In this document: in pieces, positions 10,136-21,363 of the stretch | Layout of the letters: each line of letters starts with the position of its first letter | Numbering within the stretch: the first letter of the stretch is position 1 | Source: Rhynchopus sp. YZ270_cl-10 | Lineage: Eukaryota; Euglenozoa; Diplonemea; Diplonemida; Diplonemidae | Assembly (NCBI GenBank): GCA_964035575.1 | Contig: OZ037878.1 | Span: forward strand, 186,001-250,000 | DNA: 64,000 nt | Direction of reading: 5' to 3' | The notes under the pieces: generated by a model | Seen by the model: only the letters and a program-made list of their open reading frames with translations | Database searches by the model: none | Told to the model about the DNA's origin: nothing | Made by a program: the position numbers and the translations under genes

Positions 10136-11440
10136 AATTTCAAAGGTATAGATGCAGTTTATCTCTTTTATGTTTTTTTTAGGGTGTTTGCTCTTGTTTG
10201 ATCAAAAAGGGGGGGAAGACAAACAAAGTAGAACACAAATCGTTCTCTTCATTTTTCTTGTGGTTTTAAACGGGTTCTCTTTTTTCCGACGAAATTTATT
10301 TTGAAAAAGAAAATCTGTGAATATAAATATTTTTGTTTTTGTTTTGGGTGAAGTAGCTGGGGAAAACTGGTTTTACCCAGGGGGGGCCCAAAAAAAACAC
10401 CGTTTCTTTTACTTCCAGAAATTCGTCGAATTGTGTTTCTTTTTTATTATTATTTTTTTTTCCAAAAAATTCCAAAAAAAAAAAATAAACAACCAAACCA
10501 AAACAAAACAAAAGCCAGCCCACCTCTTCGCCCCTCCGATCCCATCCCGCTCTCGATGCAAGAACAAAAAAATCATTTTTTAAAAAATCGTTTCAATGAA
10601 AAAAAGGCAAATCAATTAAACGGTACTTTCCACTGAATTTTAGCCCCTCCCCTCTTCCTCCCCCCCCTTTTTTTCCCCTTTCGTTTGCTGCTCAGATACA
10701 GACGCAGATACAGACTTATCTTTAACTCTCAAAAGTTTTTTTTAAATGCTCGAGAGAAAAAAAACATACCAAGACACCAAAGAGGACGTCTTCAACCAGG
10801 AAGGGGAGGAAGGGGTGAAACCCGGAAGGCTTATTCCATAAAAAAGGCAGCCAAATAACACCTCAGCAAATGTCTCGGTTTTTTACACCAAACCCAGGGG
10901 GTATTCCCTCAACTCTAGAAGGAACGGGGAAGGGGTGTGTGGGGAACGTTTAGGTATTGCATTTTATTTTGTGGTCGAAAATATACGTCCGCAGTGAGGG
11001 GAGGAGAAAAAAAAATGGGGAAAAAAGACATGGCGGAGAAGCAGTCTCGGATGTCTGCTGTGCTGCACACTAAAACAGACAATTTTTTTTTTCGAAAATA
11101 AAAATAAAACAAAACAGGGTAAGACTCGCAATGAAAAAAAACAAAGAGGGGTAAAATACTACCCCCATATAAAAACAGTACCTTTTCTTCCTTTATTTTT
11201 AAATTATTGGCTTTTTTTGTCACTAAATTGTTGCTTTTTTTTGTTTGTTTATTTTTTTTATTTTTTTTGTATTTTTGTACTTTTTTTTTTACTTTGATAA
11301 TCTGTGTACATCATCCTGACAGTCTTCGCTATCATTTTTGGAGGACCGACTTTCGTGATTTTTGTAGTTCACACTTTGAAACCCACTCGGATATCGTATC
11401 CTTCCCCCCCAAAAAAAAACAAAAAACAAAATTACGGTAT

Positions 11441-12952
11441 CTAGTAAGGGTGGTTGAGGAACGGAGTCTCAAGGAGACGGGTAGCAGAACAACGTTGTTT
11501 CGGGTCGACGACAAAGCAGAGGTTCAAGAACTCTTTTAGCTGTGAAGAATATATAAAAAAAAATTGTGGTTTTTTTTCCCCTCCCGCTCTTTGTTTCTTT
11601 TTTGCAGTAAACATACCAAATCGGGACTTTTTGACTTTGGGGTATTGTCAGGCCATCCACGGCACTTTGCAATAGCGTACACAGTTGTCATAAGCTGCTT
11701 TTGCGGCTTCCACGGGGATGTGCCTGTGTGTTTTGAAGAAAAAAATTAGAAAAATATGTCGGTTTTTCTCTTGACATACCGGTCCACATCTCGGCGACGG
11801 TGCACCCAAGAGACCAGATGTCTGCCTTCTGTGCATCGTACCCGCCACTCTCTGTGACGATGACCTCTGGGGCCATCCAGTACGGCGTCCCGATGAAGGT
11901 CTTTGCCACTGCATTCCCTGTGCGGTCCCTGCCTGCCGCCATGGTTGCGTGCAGGGAGTGTGCGGCACCGAAGTCTGCAAGCTTTGCGACACCAGTGTCG
12001 TGCGATATGAGCACGTTGTCGCCCTTAAGATCGCGGTGTGCTGTGGGTGGTATCGTGGTATCGTGGTGTGGGGTTTCGGAGAAAAGGCAGAAATTGGTAT
12101 GCCCGAACGATGTTTACATTTAGTTTTTTGAAAAATTGTATACTACACATATGCCAGAGTTACTCCAAAGCACTCATATTGTTTTCTTTTGAATCCGTCA
12201 TACCAATGTTCTTGCCGTGGAGGTACTCAAGCCCCTCGGTGATATGTCTGCTGAAGACGCGGAGTGGCTCGTACGGTATGCCGTTGACGTCGTCGGTGAA
12301 GTCCGGATCAGGGAAGTTCTGCCTTTGCTGCTGCAATGATTTGCAGAGTGCCGACGCAGACCCACCCGTCACGTACTCCTGGAAGATCATCAGCACAAAC
12401 TCGGACGCAGTCTCCTCGTACGAGCTGCCAAAGTACTCCACAATGTTCTTGTGCTTGCACATCTTCATCACACCCACCTCTTTCACGAAGTCGGTCACCT
12501 GCGCGCCAGCACCGTCATCCTTCTGCACCTTTACCCGCTTCACAGCTACAAACTTTCCGTCAGGTCGAAGTGCTGTTTGAGGATGGGGTTTTTGTTGATC
12601 AAAAAAAACGTAGAGTTGAAATCGCCTTTCGTGACAGTGTACCTTGGTACAATGACCGGGTGTACCGGGGGTGGACACCCAACCATGCAGTCCTACAATC
12701 CATTTCGTGGTTTACATCTGGAAATTATTACGCGTCCACTCGACGTTTGGATAAAGAAAACTAGAGATGAAAGGGGGTTTGGGGGGAAGAGTTTAATTCT
12801 TGAACGCATCCCCACACTCAGTCACACAGAAAAAAAAAATAACTGAGTGCAGTGATCATACCAAGTGTTACCGATCCAAACGAACCCTTGCCCAGCTCTT
12901 TAACAGTGTGACATTGCCTGATTTCTATGTAACCACCCGACTGGTCCTCCAT
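11441..12952 (-). CDS. STE/MAPKKK-like protein kinase, five exons
   Basis: Exons are 12952-12862, 12572-12204, 12040-11780, 11723-11617 and 11539-11441. The sum is 927 bases (309 codons, 308 residues) and all phases agree. All four introns start GTATG; they end AACAG, CACAG, CACAG and CACAG. The spliced protein is a complete kinase domain: glycine loop [13 protein letters not shown] lysine, HRDLKGDN catalytic loop, [12 protein letters not shown] activation-segment end, DIWSLGC and a C-lobe ending [23 protein letters not shown] and GTPYWMAPE place it with the STE group (MAPKKK/MEKK-like). The N-terminus is short and there is no extra domain, so docking or scaffold functions must come from partners. 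The start MEDQSGGY lies just before the glycine loop. Intron 1 holds a family 1 dispersed repeat. Confidence 0.93.
12612..12722 (-). repeat. Dispersed short repeat, family 1, inside kinase intron 1
   Basis: The plus strand has GTGTACCTTGGTACAATGACC, shown here as its two halves GTGTACCTTGG and TACAATGACC. It continues with GTGTACCGGGGGTGGACACC, AACCATGCAGTCCTACAATC and CATTTCGTGGTTTACATCTG. It matches 62015-62105 almost base for base. It lies wholly within the intron 12861-12573, so it does not alter the kinase. Confidence 0.7.
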
Positions 12953-13444
12953 TGAAAAAATTAGAAAAAACCCCCCGAAGAATACAGAAAAAAAAGCCTC
13001 ACACCAGTCAGGAACGCTTACTGAGTGAGGCGGGGGAGAGCAAGGGGGGGGAAAGGGGTCCAAACAAATATACAACGATGCTAGTAAAGAAAGAGAAAGC
13101 GGTGCACAAAAGATGTGCTGTGTGTGTGTGTTGTGTACAAAAAAAAGAAAAGAGTATGTTGCTGTAGGGTGCGAAGTGATGCTATAAATGGGGTCACAAA
13201 ATACAAAATAAATCCACTTTTTTTTCTATTTTTCACAAAAAAAAGACAAGCGTTATCAACAACTCTAATACACTAATACAAAAGATCAAGGCTTTTCAAA
13301 CACCATTTCACCTGCCTCCCTATTTCTCTCTAATTTAATGCAAAACACCTTCATACTATACAAACCCTCCACCCCTACCAATAGCAAAAAAGGCATTTTT
13401 AAAGCAAACGACTCAGCCTCTTGACCACCTCACCACATATGACA
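12953..13444. other. Intergenic region, 0.5 kb
   Basis: A-rich spacer between the kinase start and the stop of the membrane-protein gene. A polypurine/polypyrimidine stretch lies at 13020-13060. Nothing else is recognised. Confidence 0.6.
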
Positions 13445-14743
13445 TCACTCCACAACGAAGAGCTCTATGGGGGCATCGTGGTAGGAACGGGACAGGGTGG
13501 GGGAGACAGCACTTGCAGAACGGGGTGGGCTTGGGGAGGCTATACGGGCAGCACCGCCACCGCCACCACTACCACCACCACGACCCTCCTCTTCCGGCGC
13601 CACCACCTTCACCGGGTTCCGCCGCACCCTTGCCGACCCTGTCGTCTCCGGGGACATTGGTGTGCGCATCGGCGTCAACGACGCTGGCTCTGCTGCCAGC
13701 ATCCCAGGCGTCATCCCCCCCGGAGTCGACGTCGGCGAGAACACCTGCGGGGTGCGCACCACCTTCTCAGGCCTCCCCTCCCCACCCACACGCCCCACAC
13801 CCTCCCCACGCGGCGGTGTCGTCCCCTCTCCCTCGCCTTCTCCCTGTGCACGAAGATACGCAAGAATATCAGACGGTGTCACACCTCTCGCTGCAGCGCC
13901 GTGCACAACGTCCTCGACCTGCGTCGCAGGGGTGTCTGCGGGGGTGCTTATTGTAATCGGTTTTTTGGAACTTCCGAAGATGATTGGTGCGGCTGGTGGA
14001 GGCATTTGCCGTATGGGTTGTGCTGAGAGTTGCGCCGAAGGGGTTATTTGAATAGAAGGGGGTGCCATCTGCGCGGATTGGATCATTTGAAACTGTGGTG
14101 GATACAAAGGCGATGCGTGCCCCCGATCTACCGATGCAGCAACCGAAGGGGACATCACCATACCACTCATCCCAGCAGCGCTTGCAGGGTCGTTGTTCTG
14201 ATTCGCTGTGATCACCACCCCACGCCGTCTTTTGCGAATTTGATCCACCGGACGATAAAATAGATAATCAAACACAGGACCACACATACCCGAAGCACAC
14301 GAATAGCACAACATACAAAGCAGCAACACCCCGGAACACCCGCAAAGCACAATCCCGATGTACAAAAGCGTTCTGCTGCGTTCCGTGCAATGCCCTTCGT
14401 ACATTTCACCCCCAAAATTGCGCGCAAGACAACACCCAGTACCAGGACAACGCCTGCACAGCACGCCATCACACAGACTGTTCAGACAGTCCCCTGAGCA
14501 GACCTCGGTGTCTTCTGCCCCCTCTGCGCTGTCTGAGACGATCATCACTACTCCCACTAGACACGTCAACGCACAAAAGCAGGCCACAGCGAGGAATGCA
14601 CGTGTACCCATATACTCATATCGATAGGGGTCCTTATCGCGTCCAACATATTCATTGGGACTCAGGGCTGGACGACCCCCTGCGAGACCACGGATCTTCT
14701 CAGGGGAAGCTACGTCAAACTCATAAGGATTTCGCGTGGACAT
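13445..14743 (-). CDS. Two-pass membrane protein with Cys-rich loop and long Pro/Gly-rich tail
   Basis: A 432-residue single exon with ATG at 14743 (MSTRNPYEFD), preceded by a long C/T tract typical of acceptor regions here. Residues 47-69 (FLAVACFCALTCLVGVVMIV) and about 125-148 (LLYIGIVLCGCSGVLLLCML) are hydrophobic helices. Between them is a loop with about ten cysteines (CSGDCLNSLC, CRRCPGTGCC), probably disulphide-bonded on the non-cytosolic side. A basic stop-transfer patch (IRKRRRG) follows the second helix, then some 260 residues of low-complexity Pro/Ser/Thr/Gly sequence with a Gly tract near residue 400. The family is not recognised. Both ends are probably cytosolic, since the basic patch follows helix 2. 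Confidence 0.85.
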   Translation of the reverse strand: MSTRNPYEFDVASPEKIRGLAGGRPALSPNEYVGRDKDPYRYEYMGTRAFLAVACFCALTCLVGVVMIVSDSAEGAEDTEVCSGDCLNSLCDGVLCRRCPGTGCCLARNFGGEMYEGHCTERSRTLLYIGIVLCGCSGVLLLCMLCYSCASGMCGPVFDYLFYRPVDQIRKRRRGVVITANQNNDPASAAGMSGMVMSPSVAASVDRGHASPLYPPQFQMIQSAQMAPPSIQITPSAQLSAQPIRQMPPPAAPIIFGSSKKPITISTPADTPATQVEDVVHGAAARGVTPSDILAYLRAQGEGEGEGTTPPRGEGVGRVGGEGRPEKVVRTPQVFSPTSTPGGMTPGMLAAEPASLTPMRTPMSPETTGSARVRRNPVKVVAPEEEGRGGGSGGGGGAARIASPSPPRSASAVSPTLSRSYHDAPIELFVVE

Positions 14744-15509
14744 GAGAGGGTGAGGGGAGAGGGAGATGGGGTAAAAGGATACTTCGGGGGGTTGTGGTGT
14801 GAAAAAGGTGGAAGAAAAAGTTTATAAGATGATCCTTAGTCAGCCTTAAGAAGAGATGTAATTGGGGGGTGCTTTTTTTCTGTGTCGAAAGAGAGAAAAA
14901 AAATAAACTGAAAAGTGCGTTTCTCATGCGTACATCATAGAAAGCTACAGAGAAAAAAAGGGGTAATCTAAAGGGGGAAAATGGAGGACAGAAGCTTGCG
15001 CTCACTAGGGGAGGGCTCTGTGGACAAAAAAAATAATAACAATACTGTACGAAAGCTAATGTCTATGGGGAATGATGCTCTGATGAGAAACACAACAAAA
15101 AAAGGTGGGGAAAAGGAAAAGGAAAATGAATATGCCGCTCGTGCACACTCTCTCTGAATAAAGTGAATTTGACAACGTGCAGACACCTCAAGGAGGGGGT
15201 GCACGGCACGTAAAAGAAAGTGAAGTTTATTAATGCAGGCATCCGGATGAAAGCACAAAGAAAAGTGTGCAATCAAACCCGCAACCATCACGTATTTACT
15301 TTAGGCATCTTGATCACATTGTTGTCAACTTCTTCAGAGCGTTTTTTTTCGTTACGCTACCTTTTTTTTCTGTTTTCTTGTGTTTCTGCAACGGAGTGGG
15401 TTATATTTGAATTGACAACGATGGGCTATATAAAAAAAAAAAAAAAATGAAAAGTTGCAAGATGAATATGCCCCACGCGCATACACATCATAAAGACTTA
15501 AGAGGGGAG

Positions 15510-15644
15510 CACAGCAGAGAATAAGACTCGGGGACCCGGGACCGGGGACCCGGTTATTCTCAGCCGGACTGGGACCGGGACCTTGACCAGGACCGGGACC
15601 TGGACCGGCAACCTTGACCAGGACCCGGCTTATTCTCTGCTGTG
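15510..15644. mobile_element. MITE with 16-bp perfect TIRs and 8-bp target duplication (hAT-like)
   Basis: The ends are CACAGCAGAGAATAAG and CTTATTCTCTGCTGTG, exact complements. The flanks are GAGGGGAG on both sides (15502-15509 and 15645-15652). The 103-base interior is GC-rich and built of GGGACC/CCTTGACCAGGACC-like units. The same ends close a second element at 36321-36373. Confidence 0.88.
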
Positions 15645-16077
15645 GAGGGGAGGGGGGAATAGGACAGTACCGATAGCGGCCATTATATTTTTTTTTTACT
15701 TTTTTGTAGCTGCATCAAAACTCATCAGGGGGGTTTTTCTCAATAGTTCTAAAACGCTAACAAAAAACAAAAGGCCATTTTGGGAGCCTGAAAACCTGGT
15801 TAGTTCCAGATCCTTTTTTTATTTTTTTCTTTTTTTCACAACGTGTCTCAGGGGAGGTCTTCTTCTTGAACACCCTTCCTTGTATAACAACAAGCACTCC
15901 TCTGACAACTGGGTTATCGATTTTTTCGCACAATCTATCTGACAATGGGATACAAAAAAAGGGGGGGAGAGGAGGGTTAGTGTATGTCTTTTTTTTGCAT
16001 TTGCATTTGAACCGCTCTTCATCTCGGAATTGGTTCCAAAAAAATTTTTGCAAAGAAGAAAAAAAACAACAAAAAAA

Positions 16078-16155
16078 AGTGAAGTTGATAGTGCAAACGC
16101 CTCTGGAACGCAGGCACTGACACTCTGTGGGATCGAATACCCCGGAGTGTTGCGA
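16078..16155 (-). repeat. Dispersed short repeat, family 2
   Basis: The plus strand has GTGAAGTTGATAGTGCAAAC, GCCTCTGGAACGCAGGCACT and GGGATCGAATACCCCGGAGTG. Block order equals 2724-2835. It follows an A-rich run. Confidence 0.6.
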
Positions 16156-16534
16156 AAAAAAAAAACAACAACAAAAACCAGAATAAATTATCTAAGTGAC
16201 AAAAAGCAATACACAGACACACACCTACACATCAGACAGAACCCTTTTGAGGGGGAGCCAAAATATAGGTCGGCCTGATAATACATTCTTTTCATCCAAA
16301 AAGGGGGAAAAAAACAAACAATAAAAAAATCACTGAAAAAAGGGTTGGGGAACTGAGTTGACTGGGGAGCGGGGAAAGGAAAAAGGCCTTGTGGATATGC
16401 TTTTATTATTATTGTTCTAAGGAGCTATCACTTGGGTCATTTTTTTTTTCTTTTGTTTATTTATCTTCCTTCCTTTTTCTAGAATAAGTACAGATGTCTG
16501 TTTCTCCTTCTGGATGAGCGCAAAATACCCTTCA

Positions 16535-18511
16535 TCACAGGTCATCAAAAGAGTGGCCTCTTCCGTTCAAATCCTGTGAAGAAAAAAAAATTGAAAAAAA
16601 AATGTTTCACACAAATCATACCGCAAGGAACCCACCTGCTGCGGGGTGTGCTGCCATGCCACCTGCGGACGGGGACACTCTGTGTTCATTTTGTGTGTTT
16701 ATTTTACATTTTGCGACCTCTTTTTTTTGATAAATTGCTGTAGTGTAGTTGCCTCGGTTTGTGTTGCCACAGTTGCGCAACACAATCTCCACTTTATTCC
16801 CCCCCCTCCCCTCTCTGCCTTCATACCTTTTCAACCCAACAATCGGTGATTTCGCTGATGAGGACGGCGCCTGGCGGTGAGCTGCTGAGGGCATGGAGTG
16901 CATCTCTGGTACTGGCTGCTCATCAAAGGCGGGTGCGGTGTGGTTGCGTGGCAGACGTGGGGGCAATGTCACCTTCACGGGAGGCCCGTCGAGGAGACGT
17001 GCAATACCGTGCAGGCCGGAGTCTGCACTTCCTCCTGCCGCCCCAATGACACCCCGCCCTCGGGGAACCGGCGCCATCATCGAGTCTTCGCTTGCAGAAG
17101 CCGAGTCGTCGTCGTCGTCGTCGCTCTCCTGCTGTGCTTGGAGCCTCTGCTGCTGCTGCTTTTGGAGCAAAATGCCTCGCTTGGATGTTGCAGCAGGCCC
17201 CATGCCCAACCCCTGCGAGACATTCGCTAGCGGGTCGGCTCCGTACCCTTGCTGCTGCTTCGCCTTCCACCGAATCAACTCCTCCGGCTCCTGCCAGGTA
17301 GACTTCTCGATCGATTCATTCCGGTAGTACGGCAGCTGGGTGACAGGGTCGGTGTGTTCCGTCCATCCGCAACCGCCTTCGTCATCTTCCGGAAGCGATT
17401 TGACTGGGGGCATGCTCGATGCTACACCACGCATAAGAGGCGCGGCGCGATTCTGTGCAACAATAGAAGCAACCTGTTCGTTCGAATGGGTTGGTGTAGT
17501 GAATGAGACTGACCGAGGCTTGCGTCGACCGAGCTCAGAGCTTTCCTGCACCTCATCGAATTTGGGGAGAAACATTGACGACGACTTCACATCACCCGCT
17601 GCACGCATTCTGCTTGCCGCAATCACATCATTGTCATCTGCAAAATCATTTTGCAGAGGTCCCAGAGAAAGACCCAACGGAGACAATGGTGCTGCCGCAT
17701 CGCTTTGCGAGCTGAAGTTGAGAGGGTTCATGGCAGGGGTAAGCCCAGAGGCATCAGAGGTGGGTCTAGAGTCCATGTGCAATTTGAACTCCGGTCGTTC
17801 ATAAGAAGAGATCTTAGGTTGGAACGGAAGCGCTGCAGGGTCGTCATGAGCAGGAGGCTCCGGGAGTGGGTCTTCAAACACCCTCAACCCTTCCGGTTCA
17901 TCGAATTCTTGCATTGGGTGAGGGATCTGCGGAGGCATGGTGTGCGGCCGTCTGAGCTCCTCCTTCTTCTCCTGCGGCGGTTTGGCTGCAACAAGCTTGA
18001 GTTTTTCCTTCGCAGACACAGTGTTATGACCAAGACGAGCCATACTCCTGATAATCCCTCCACTCTGAAGGATTTGAACACCCGCAAACCCTTGACGTGA
18101 TTGTTTGACCAAAACCGAGACAATATCGAGGAACGTCGCTGGGGGGTGGGTTGCGCGTTTATCGACGGAGGAGACAGCAAGCAGATCCGGTTCTTTTGCG
18201 TCAGTGTCCATGAGTTTGACGAGAAGGAGAGTCTCCGCTCCGTCCTGCTGGAGAACCAGCTCGTCAATCTCCGCAAAGTCGATGACACGGCGTACATCGC
18301 ATTCTGGGGTGCACACCAACAGCAAAGACGGTGTAGCAACCAGCAGACGTCTCTGCTTCTTCCATTTGGTGCTCAGCTTCTCAATCGCTGTGCAAGAGTA
18401 GACCGTGCACTGCTTCATCTTCTTTGCAATCGATGCGTGCAGCGTTTGCGCCTTCAGTTCTGTCTGCTTGCTGGGCAGGGTCGGCATCGTTGCAGAAAGT
18501 GTATGAGGCAT
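16535..18511 (-). CDS. PH-like and WW-domain protein, three exons
   Basis: Exons are 18511-16827, 16679-16622 and 16573-16535, giving 1,782 bases and 593 residues. Introns 16826-16680 (147 bases) and 16621-16574 (48 bases) both start GTATGA and end CACAG. The first is a multiple of three and free of stops, so an unspliced reading would run on in frame with a foreign low-complexity segment; splice signals and repeat content show it is an intron. Residues about 24-140 (TLHASIAKKMKQCTVYSCTA onward) look like a PH-like domain. Residues 382-409 are a WW domain (GWTEHTDPVTQLPYY...STWQEP, with both signature Trp and the aromatic pair), which binds proline motifs. The rest is disordered, with an Asp/Ser acidic run and a Gln-rich run. 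The new C-terminus is DLNGRGHSFDDL. Probably an adaptor; the partner is unknown. Confidence 0.85.
16690..16800. repeat. Dispersed short repeat, family 4 (TGTTGCCACAG), inside an intron
   Basis: It reads TTTTTTTTGATAAATTGCTG, TAGTGTAGTTGCCTCGG, TTGTGTTGCCACAGTTGCGC and AATCTCCACTTT. Related copies, each led by a T run, lie at 39290-39380, 48371-48450, 39022-39095 and 48815-48892. It fills most of intron 1 of the WW-domain gene. On the minus strand the repeat ends in an A run, like a short poly(A)-tailed retroposon. Confidence 0.65.
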
Positions 18512-19557
18512 CTCTAAATATCAAACGACTCAAGGAAGAAAATAAAAGTGTCACCTGATGTGATGGGGGGATGAAGTTGAACAACAACAACACTCTCGTG
18601 AACAGTATACCATTACCACACGAGGCCGAACAAGCCTCGCTTCCACTCATCAGCCAGATGAATGTATCATTGAAGGCACAGGGTATGAAGGGAATGTAAA
18701 GAGAGAGGTTCAAAGGAGAAGGAGAAGGAAAGAGAGGAGGAAAGGGAAAGGGAAAGGGAAAGGGAAAGGGAAAGGGAAAGGGAAAGGGAAAGGGAAAGGG
18801 AAAGGGAAAGGGAAAGGGAAAGGGAAAGGGAAAGGGAAAGGGAAAGGGAAAGGGAAAGGGAAAGGGAAAGGGAAAGGGAAAGGGAAAGGGAAAGGGAAAG
18901 GGAAAGGGGTGGGGTCATTGGTATAGAGAGAGAGAGAGAGAAGTTGAAAAAGTGCAAAAACAAAAATGCCCCACCGTTTCGTCGGCGGGACGCGAGGGGC
19001 ACTGAAATTGAAACGTTTCTTCGCTGGATCAGCAAATTTTTTTTTTTTTTGGGTGAGCACCTTTAATTTGAAAACGTCAAAAGAAAAGCCCCCTATAAAA
19101 TTCGATACTACGTTGAGGAAAGTGGAGGAAAATGCAGACAAATATGGTCTCATGTTCCGAACAAAAAAAAAACAAAAGCAAAAAAGAGCCACCACGCCTT
19201 GCACACAATGAAGTTGCTGAGACAGGCACCTCCAACTGACCTATAATATGCCAGTCATAAAAACACAACATTTTTTTTTTCCCCCGAAGGTTATAAACAA
19301 GAAGTGCTTAGTATTAACCACTCCGAGTCACAGCCTTCCACACCTATCAAAAGAACCGCTTTGATCGACACCATAGTGCCATAGTGCAACAAACGCAACA
19401 CACACTCTCAATCCGGCACCCCGCCTCTTTTCAGTCTATCAAAGATATTACACACCTCGCAACATAACCAAAAAAATGCGTTGAAACATAAGGTACACCT
19501 CACCGTACACCAGTGGACATCAAAAACCCCCAAACAACAAAAAAAATAGGGGGGTAT
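18512..19557. other. Intergenic region, 1.0 kb
   Basis: Spacer containing the GGGAAA array (18739-18908), followed by an (AG)n stretch at about 18925-18940. A diverged short repeat with AGACAGGCACCTCCAACTGACC lies near 19221, similar to 3281-3305. No gene seen. Confidence 0.6.
18739..18908. repeat. Hexanucleotide array (GGGAAA)n
   Basis: About 28 uninterrupted copies of GGGAAA (170 bases), purine-only on the plus strand. Such a tract can form triplex or other non-B structures. It is not a known telomere motif. Confidence 0.95.
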
Positions 19558-20598
19558 TCAGAGTTTCCCCTTAGAGCTAAGGTCCTGGACGAGAACGTCA
19601 CGGAAACGGGGTTTGCCTTGACGTACTCTGTCAAGGGACTCGTTGGCGCAGGACATAGGGAGTTCGGTCACCATGGCGCGGATTCCTGATGAGGCAGCGA
19701 GGGTGAGCATGTCGCGTGTTTCTTGCTGTGAGGCGAGAACGGAGCCACAGAGACGTACACGGCGCAGCAGCTGTACCGGGGATACGGAAAGCTTCTTCAT
19801 TGGTACCCCCACGAGACACGCAGTGCCATCCGTCTTCATCAACCCCAAAAAGCGATCCCAGTCCAGATCCACCGCAATCGTCACCAACAAAAAATCCAGC
19901 GTACCCCTCGCCCCCTTCATATCCTTGCTGTCCTCGCTGTTCAGAAACCTTCCCGCCCCCAGCTCCCGCGCAAACCCTTCTTTGCTCGGAGAATGCGAAA
20001 TCGCTGTCACATTACATCCCATTTGCTTTGCAAATTGCAGGGCAAGATGCCCTAACCCACCGATTCCTACAATCCCAACGTTGTCCCCTGCCTTTGCAAA
20101 GCGAGCAAGCGGGGAATACACGGTGAGGCCTGCGCAAAGGAGAGGTGCGGCTTGTGGGGAGGGGAGTGCGTCGGGGAGCGCGAAGGCAAAGGAAGAGTCG
20201 ACAACGACACGTTCGGAGAAGCCGCCGAAGTTGCGTGACCCTGTGGCAGCGTGGGTGCCCTGGAAGATCGTTTCCATGCGGCGGCAGTACTGTGCGTTGC
20301 CTTCCTTGCAGACGTCACAGCCTCCACAGCTGCCCACCTGCCAGCCTACCCCAACACGCTGACCAATACGCAACGGAGACTGCGCACCCACCCGCCGCAC
20401 CACCCCGACCACCTCATGTCCAGGAACAAACGGCCGCTGTGCCGGCATCTTGTCAATCAGCATCACATCCGACGCACACACCCCACAGTGCGTGACCTCC
20501 AGCTCCACGTCGTTCCCCTGCAGGTCTCTCGGTGTAAAGTTAAACGGCTCCACCCGGTTACCTCCCCCTTTCACAGCCGCCATAGCCTTGACACTCAT
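19558..20598 (-). CDS. Zinc-dependent alcohol dehydrogenase (cinnamyl/YahK type)
   Basis: A single exon of 346 residues, the usual size of the medium-chain family. I choose the ATG at 20598 (MSVKAMAAVKG) because the in-frame upstream stretch is spacer-like. Catalytic zinc ligands are C38, H61 (PGHE) and C155; structural zinc cysteines are C91, C94, C97 and C105. The Rossmann motif GIGGLG is at 178-183. The GHEVVGVV, GGF and AGLTVYSPL signatures match NADP-dependent aldehyde reductase/cinnamyl alcohol dehydrogenase-like enzymes, which reduce aldehydes to alcohols in the cytosol. Exact substrate cannot be read from sequence. No targeting signal. Confidence 0.92.
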   Translation of the reverse strand: MSVKAMAAVKGGGNRVEPFNFTPRDLQGNDVELEVTHCGVCASDVMLIDKMPAQRPFVPGHEVVGVVRRVGAQSPLRIGQRVGVGWQVGSCGGCDVCKEGNAQYCRRMETIFQGTHAATGSRNFGGFSERVVVDSSFAFALPDALPSPQAAPLLCAGLTVYSPLARFAKAGDNVGIVGIGGLGHLALQFAKQMGCNVTAISHSPSKEGFARELGAGRFLNSEDSKDMKGARGTLDFLLVTIAVDLDWDRFLGLMKTDGTACLVGVPMKKLSVSPVQLLRRVRLCGSVLASQQETRDMLTLAASSGIRAMVTELPMSCANESLDRVRQGKPRFRDVLVQDLSSKGKL

Positions 20599-21363
20599 TG
20601 TTATGCTCTTTCTGGGTGGTGGTGGTGAGAGGAGGAAAGGGGTAAAAAATGACTTAAGAATGGCAGGCATCCCATGCCAGAAACCTTACAATGCAAAAAA
20701 AAGCGCTTTGATGAGAGTACTGCTACTCCTACAGCCTTTTCGATGTTTACCTCTGATATGCTCGCCGCTTCCTCTCATCGGTCAGATGAATGAAAAAAAT
20801 CACAGTGCACACGTGCCCATTGCAGTGCCACACAACCCACATTTTTGCACCCAAAAAGTAGATAAGCACACATCATTGGAGGGACTTCTCCGGGTTAATT
20901 AGGTCTGATGTTGATTCCGCTGGGGAAAAGAAGAGCTAGATATGATTCTAATTTGGGGTACTTTTTTTTTTTTGTCTGCAGTTCTATCAGTGGACGGTGT
21001 CTATGGGGAAGGGTGTTTGTTGGATACAAAAGAGAAAAGAAAAAGCCTGAACGAATGTGCCTCTGGGTTGGTGCCACATATCAGCAAGAAATATGCCTAG
21101 CCAGCATAGGGGGTCTAAATAGAGAGGGTGGCTGTTCATGGTACATGCCTCTAGGCAAGCGTGGGGGGGAAACTAAATTTTTGAAAGATGAAGTGTGTCT
21201 CTCGCACATCTAAATAGTGAATTTGAAAAGTCATTTTTTTTTGCACAAAAAACCAAAAAAAAAAAGAGTTGAAAACGCCTCACCGTACCCCGGCAGACGC
21301 AGGCAACTGGAAGAAAAATATATATCGCATTTCTTCGCAAAGAAAAATTTTAAATATCACATC
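20599..21363. other. Intergenic region, 0.77 kb
   Basis: Spacer with a partial family 1-like stretch (ACTCCTACAGCC...TTTACCTCTGA, 20727-20757). A GTTGAAAACGCCTC/CAGACGCAGGCAACTGG stretch at 21268-21312 resembles family 2. No gene. Confidence 0.55.

Larger units (their letters stand above)
9159..11440. other. Intergenic region, 2.3 kb
   Basis: No gene seen. It contains homopolymer runs, short repeats at 9884-10010, and hairpin-type dispersed repeats at 9553-9600 and 10062-10135. A poly-T-led copy of another short repeat lies at 9596-9665. The remainder is A/T-rich. Confidence 0.65.
14744..16534. other. Intergenic region, 1.8 kb, with a MITE and short repeats
   Basis: No gene seen. It holds a delimited MITE (15510-15644) and a family 2 repeat (16078-16155). 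Degenerate stretches of the form ATGAATATGCCGCTCGTGCAC lie near 15127 and 15468, similar to 3378-3400. There are several T and A runs. Confidence 0.65.

Noticed and set aside
11339-11700. Plus-strand frames overlapping the kinase 3' exons
   Set aside because: The minus strand yields a complete, phase-consistent kinase C-lobe; the plus frames are shadows.
18739-18908. Interstitial telomere repeat
   Set aside because: GGGAAA is not TTAGGG or another telomere repeat known to me.
18667-19204. Frames encoding (PF)n or (SL)n
   Set aside because: They read through the (GGGAAA)n array.
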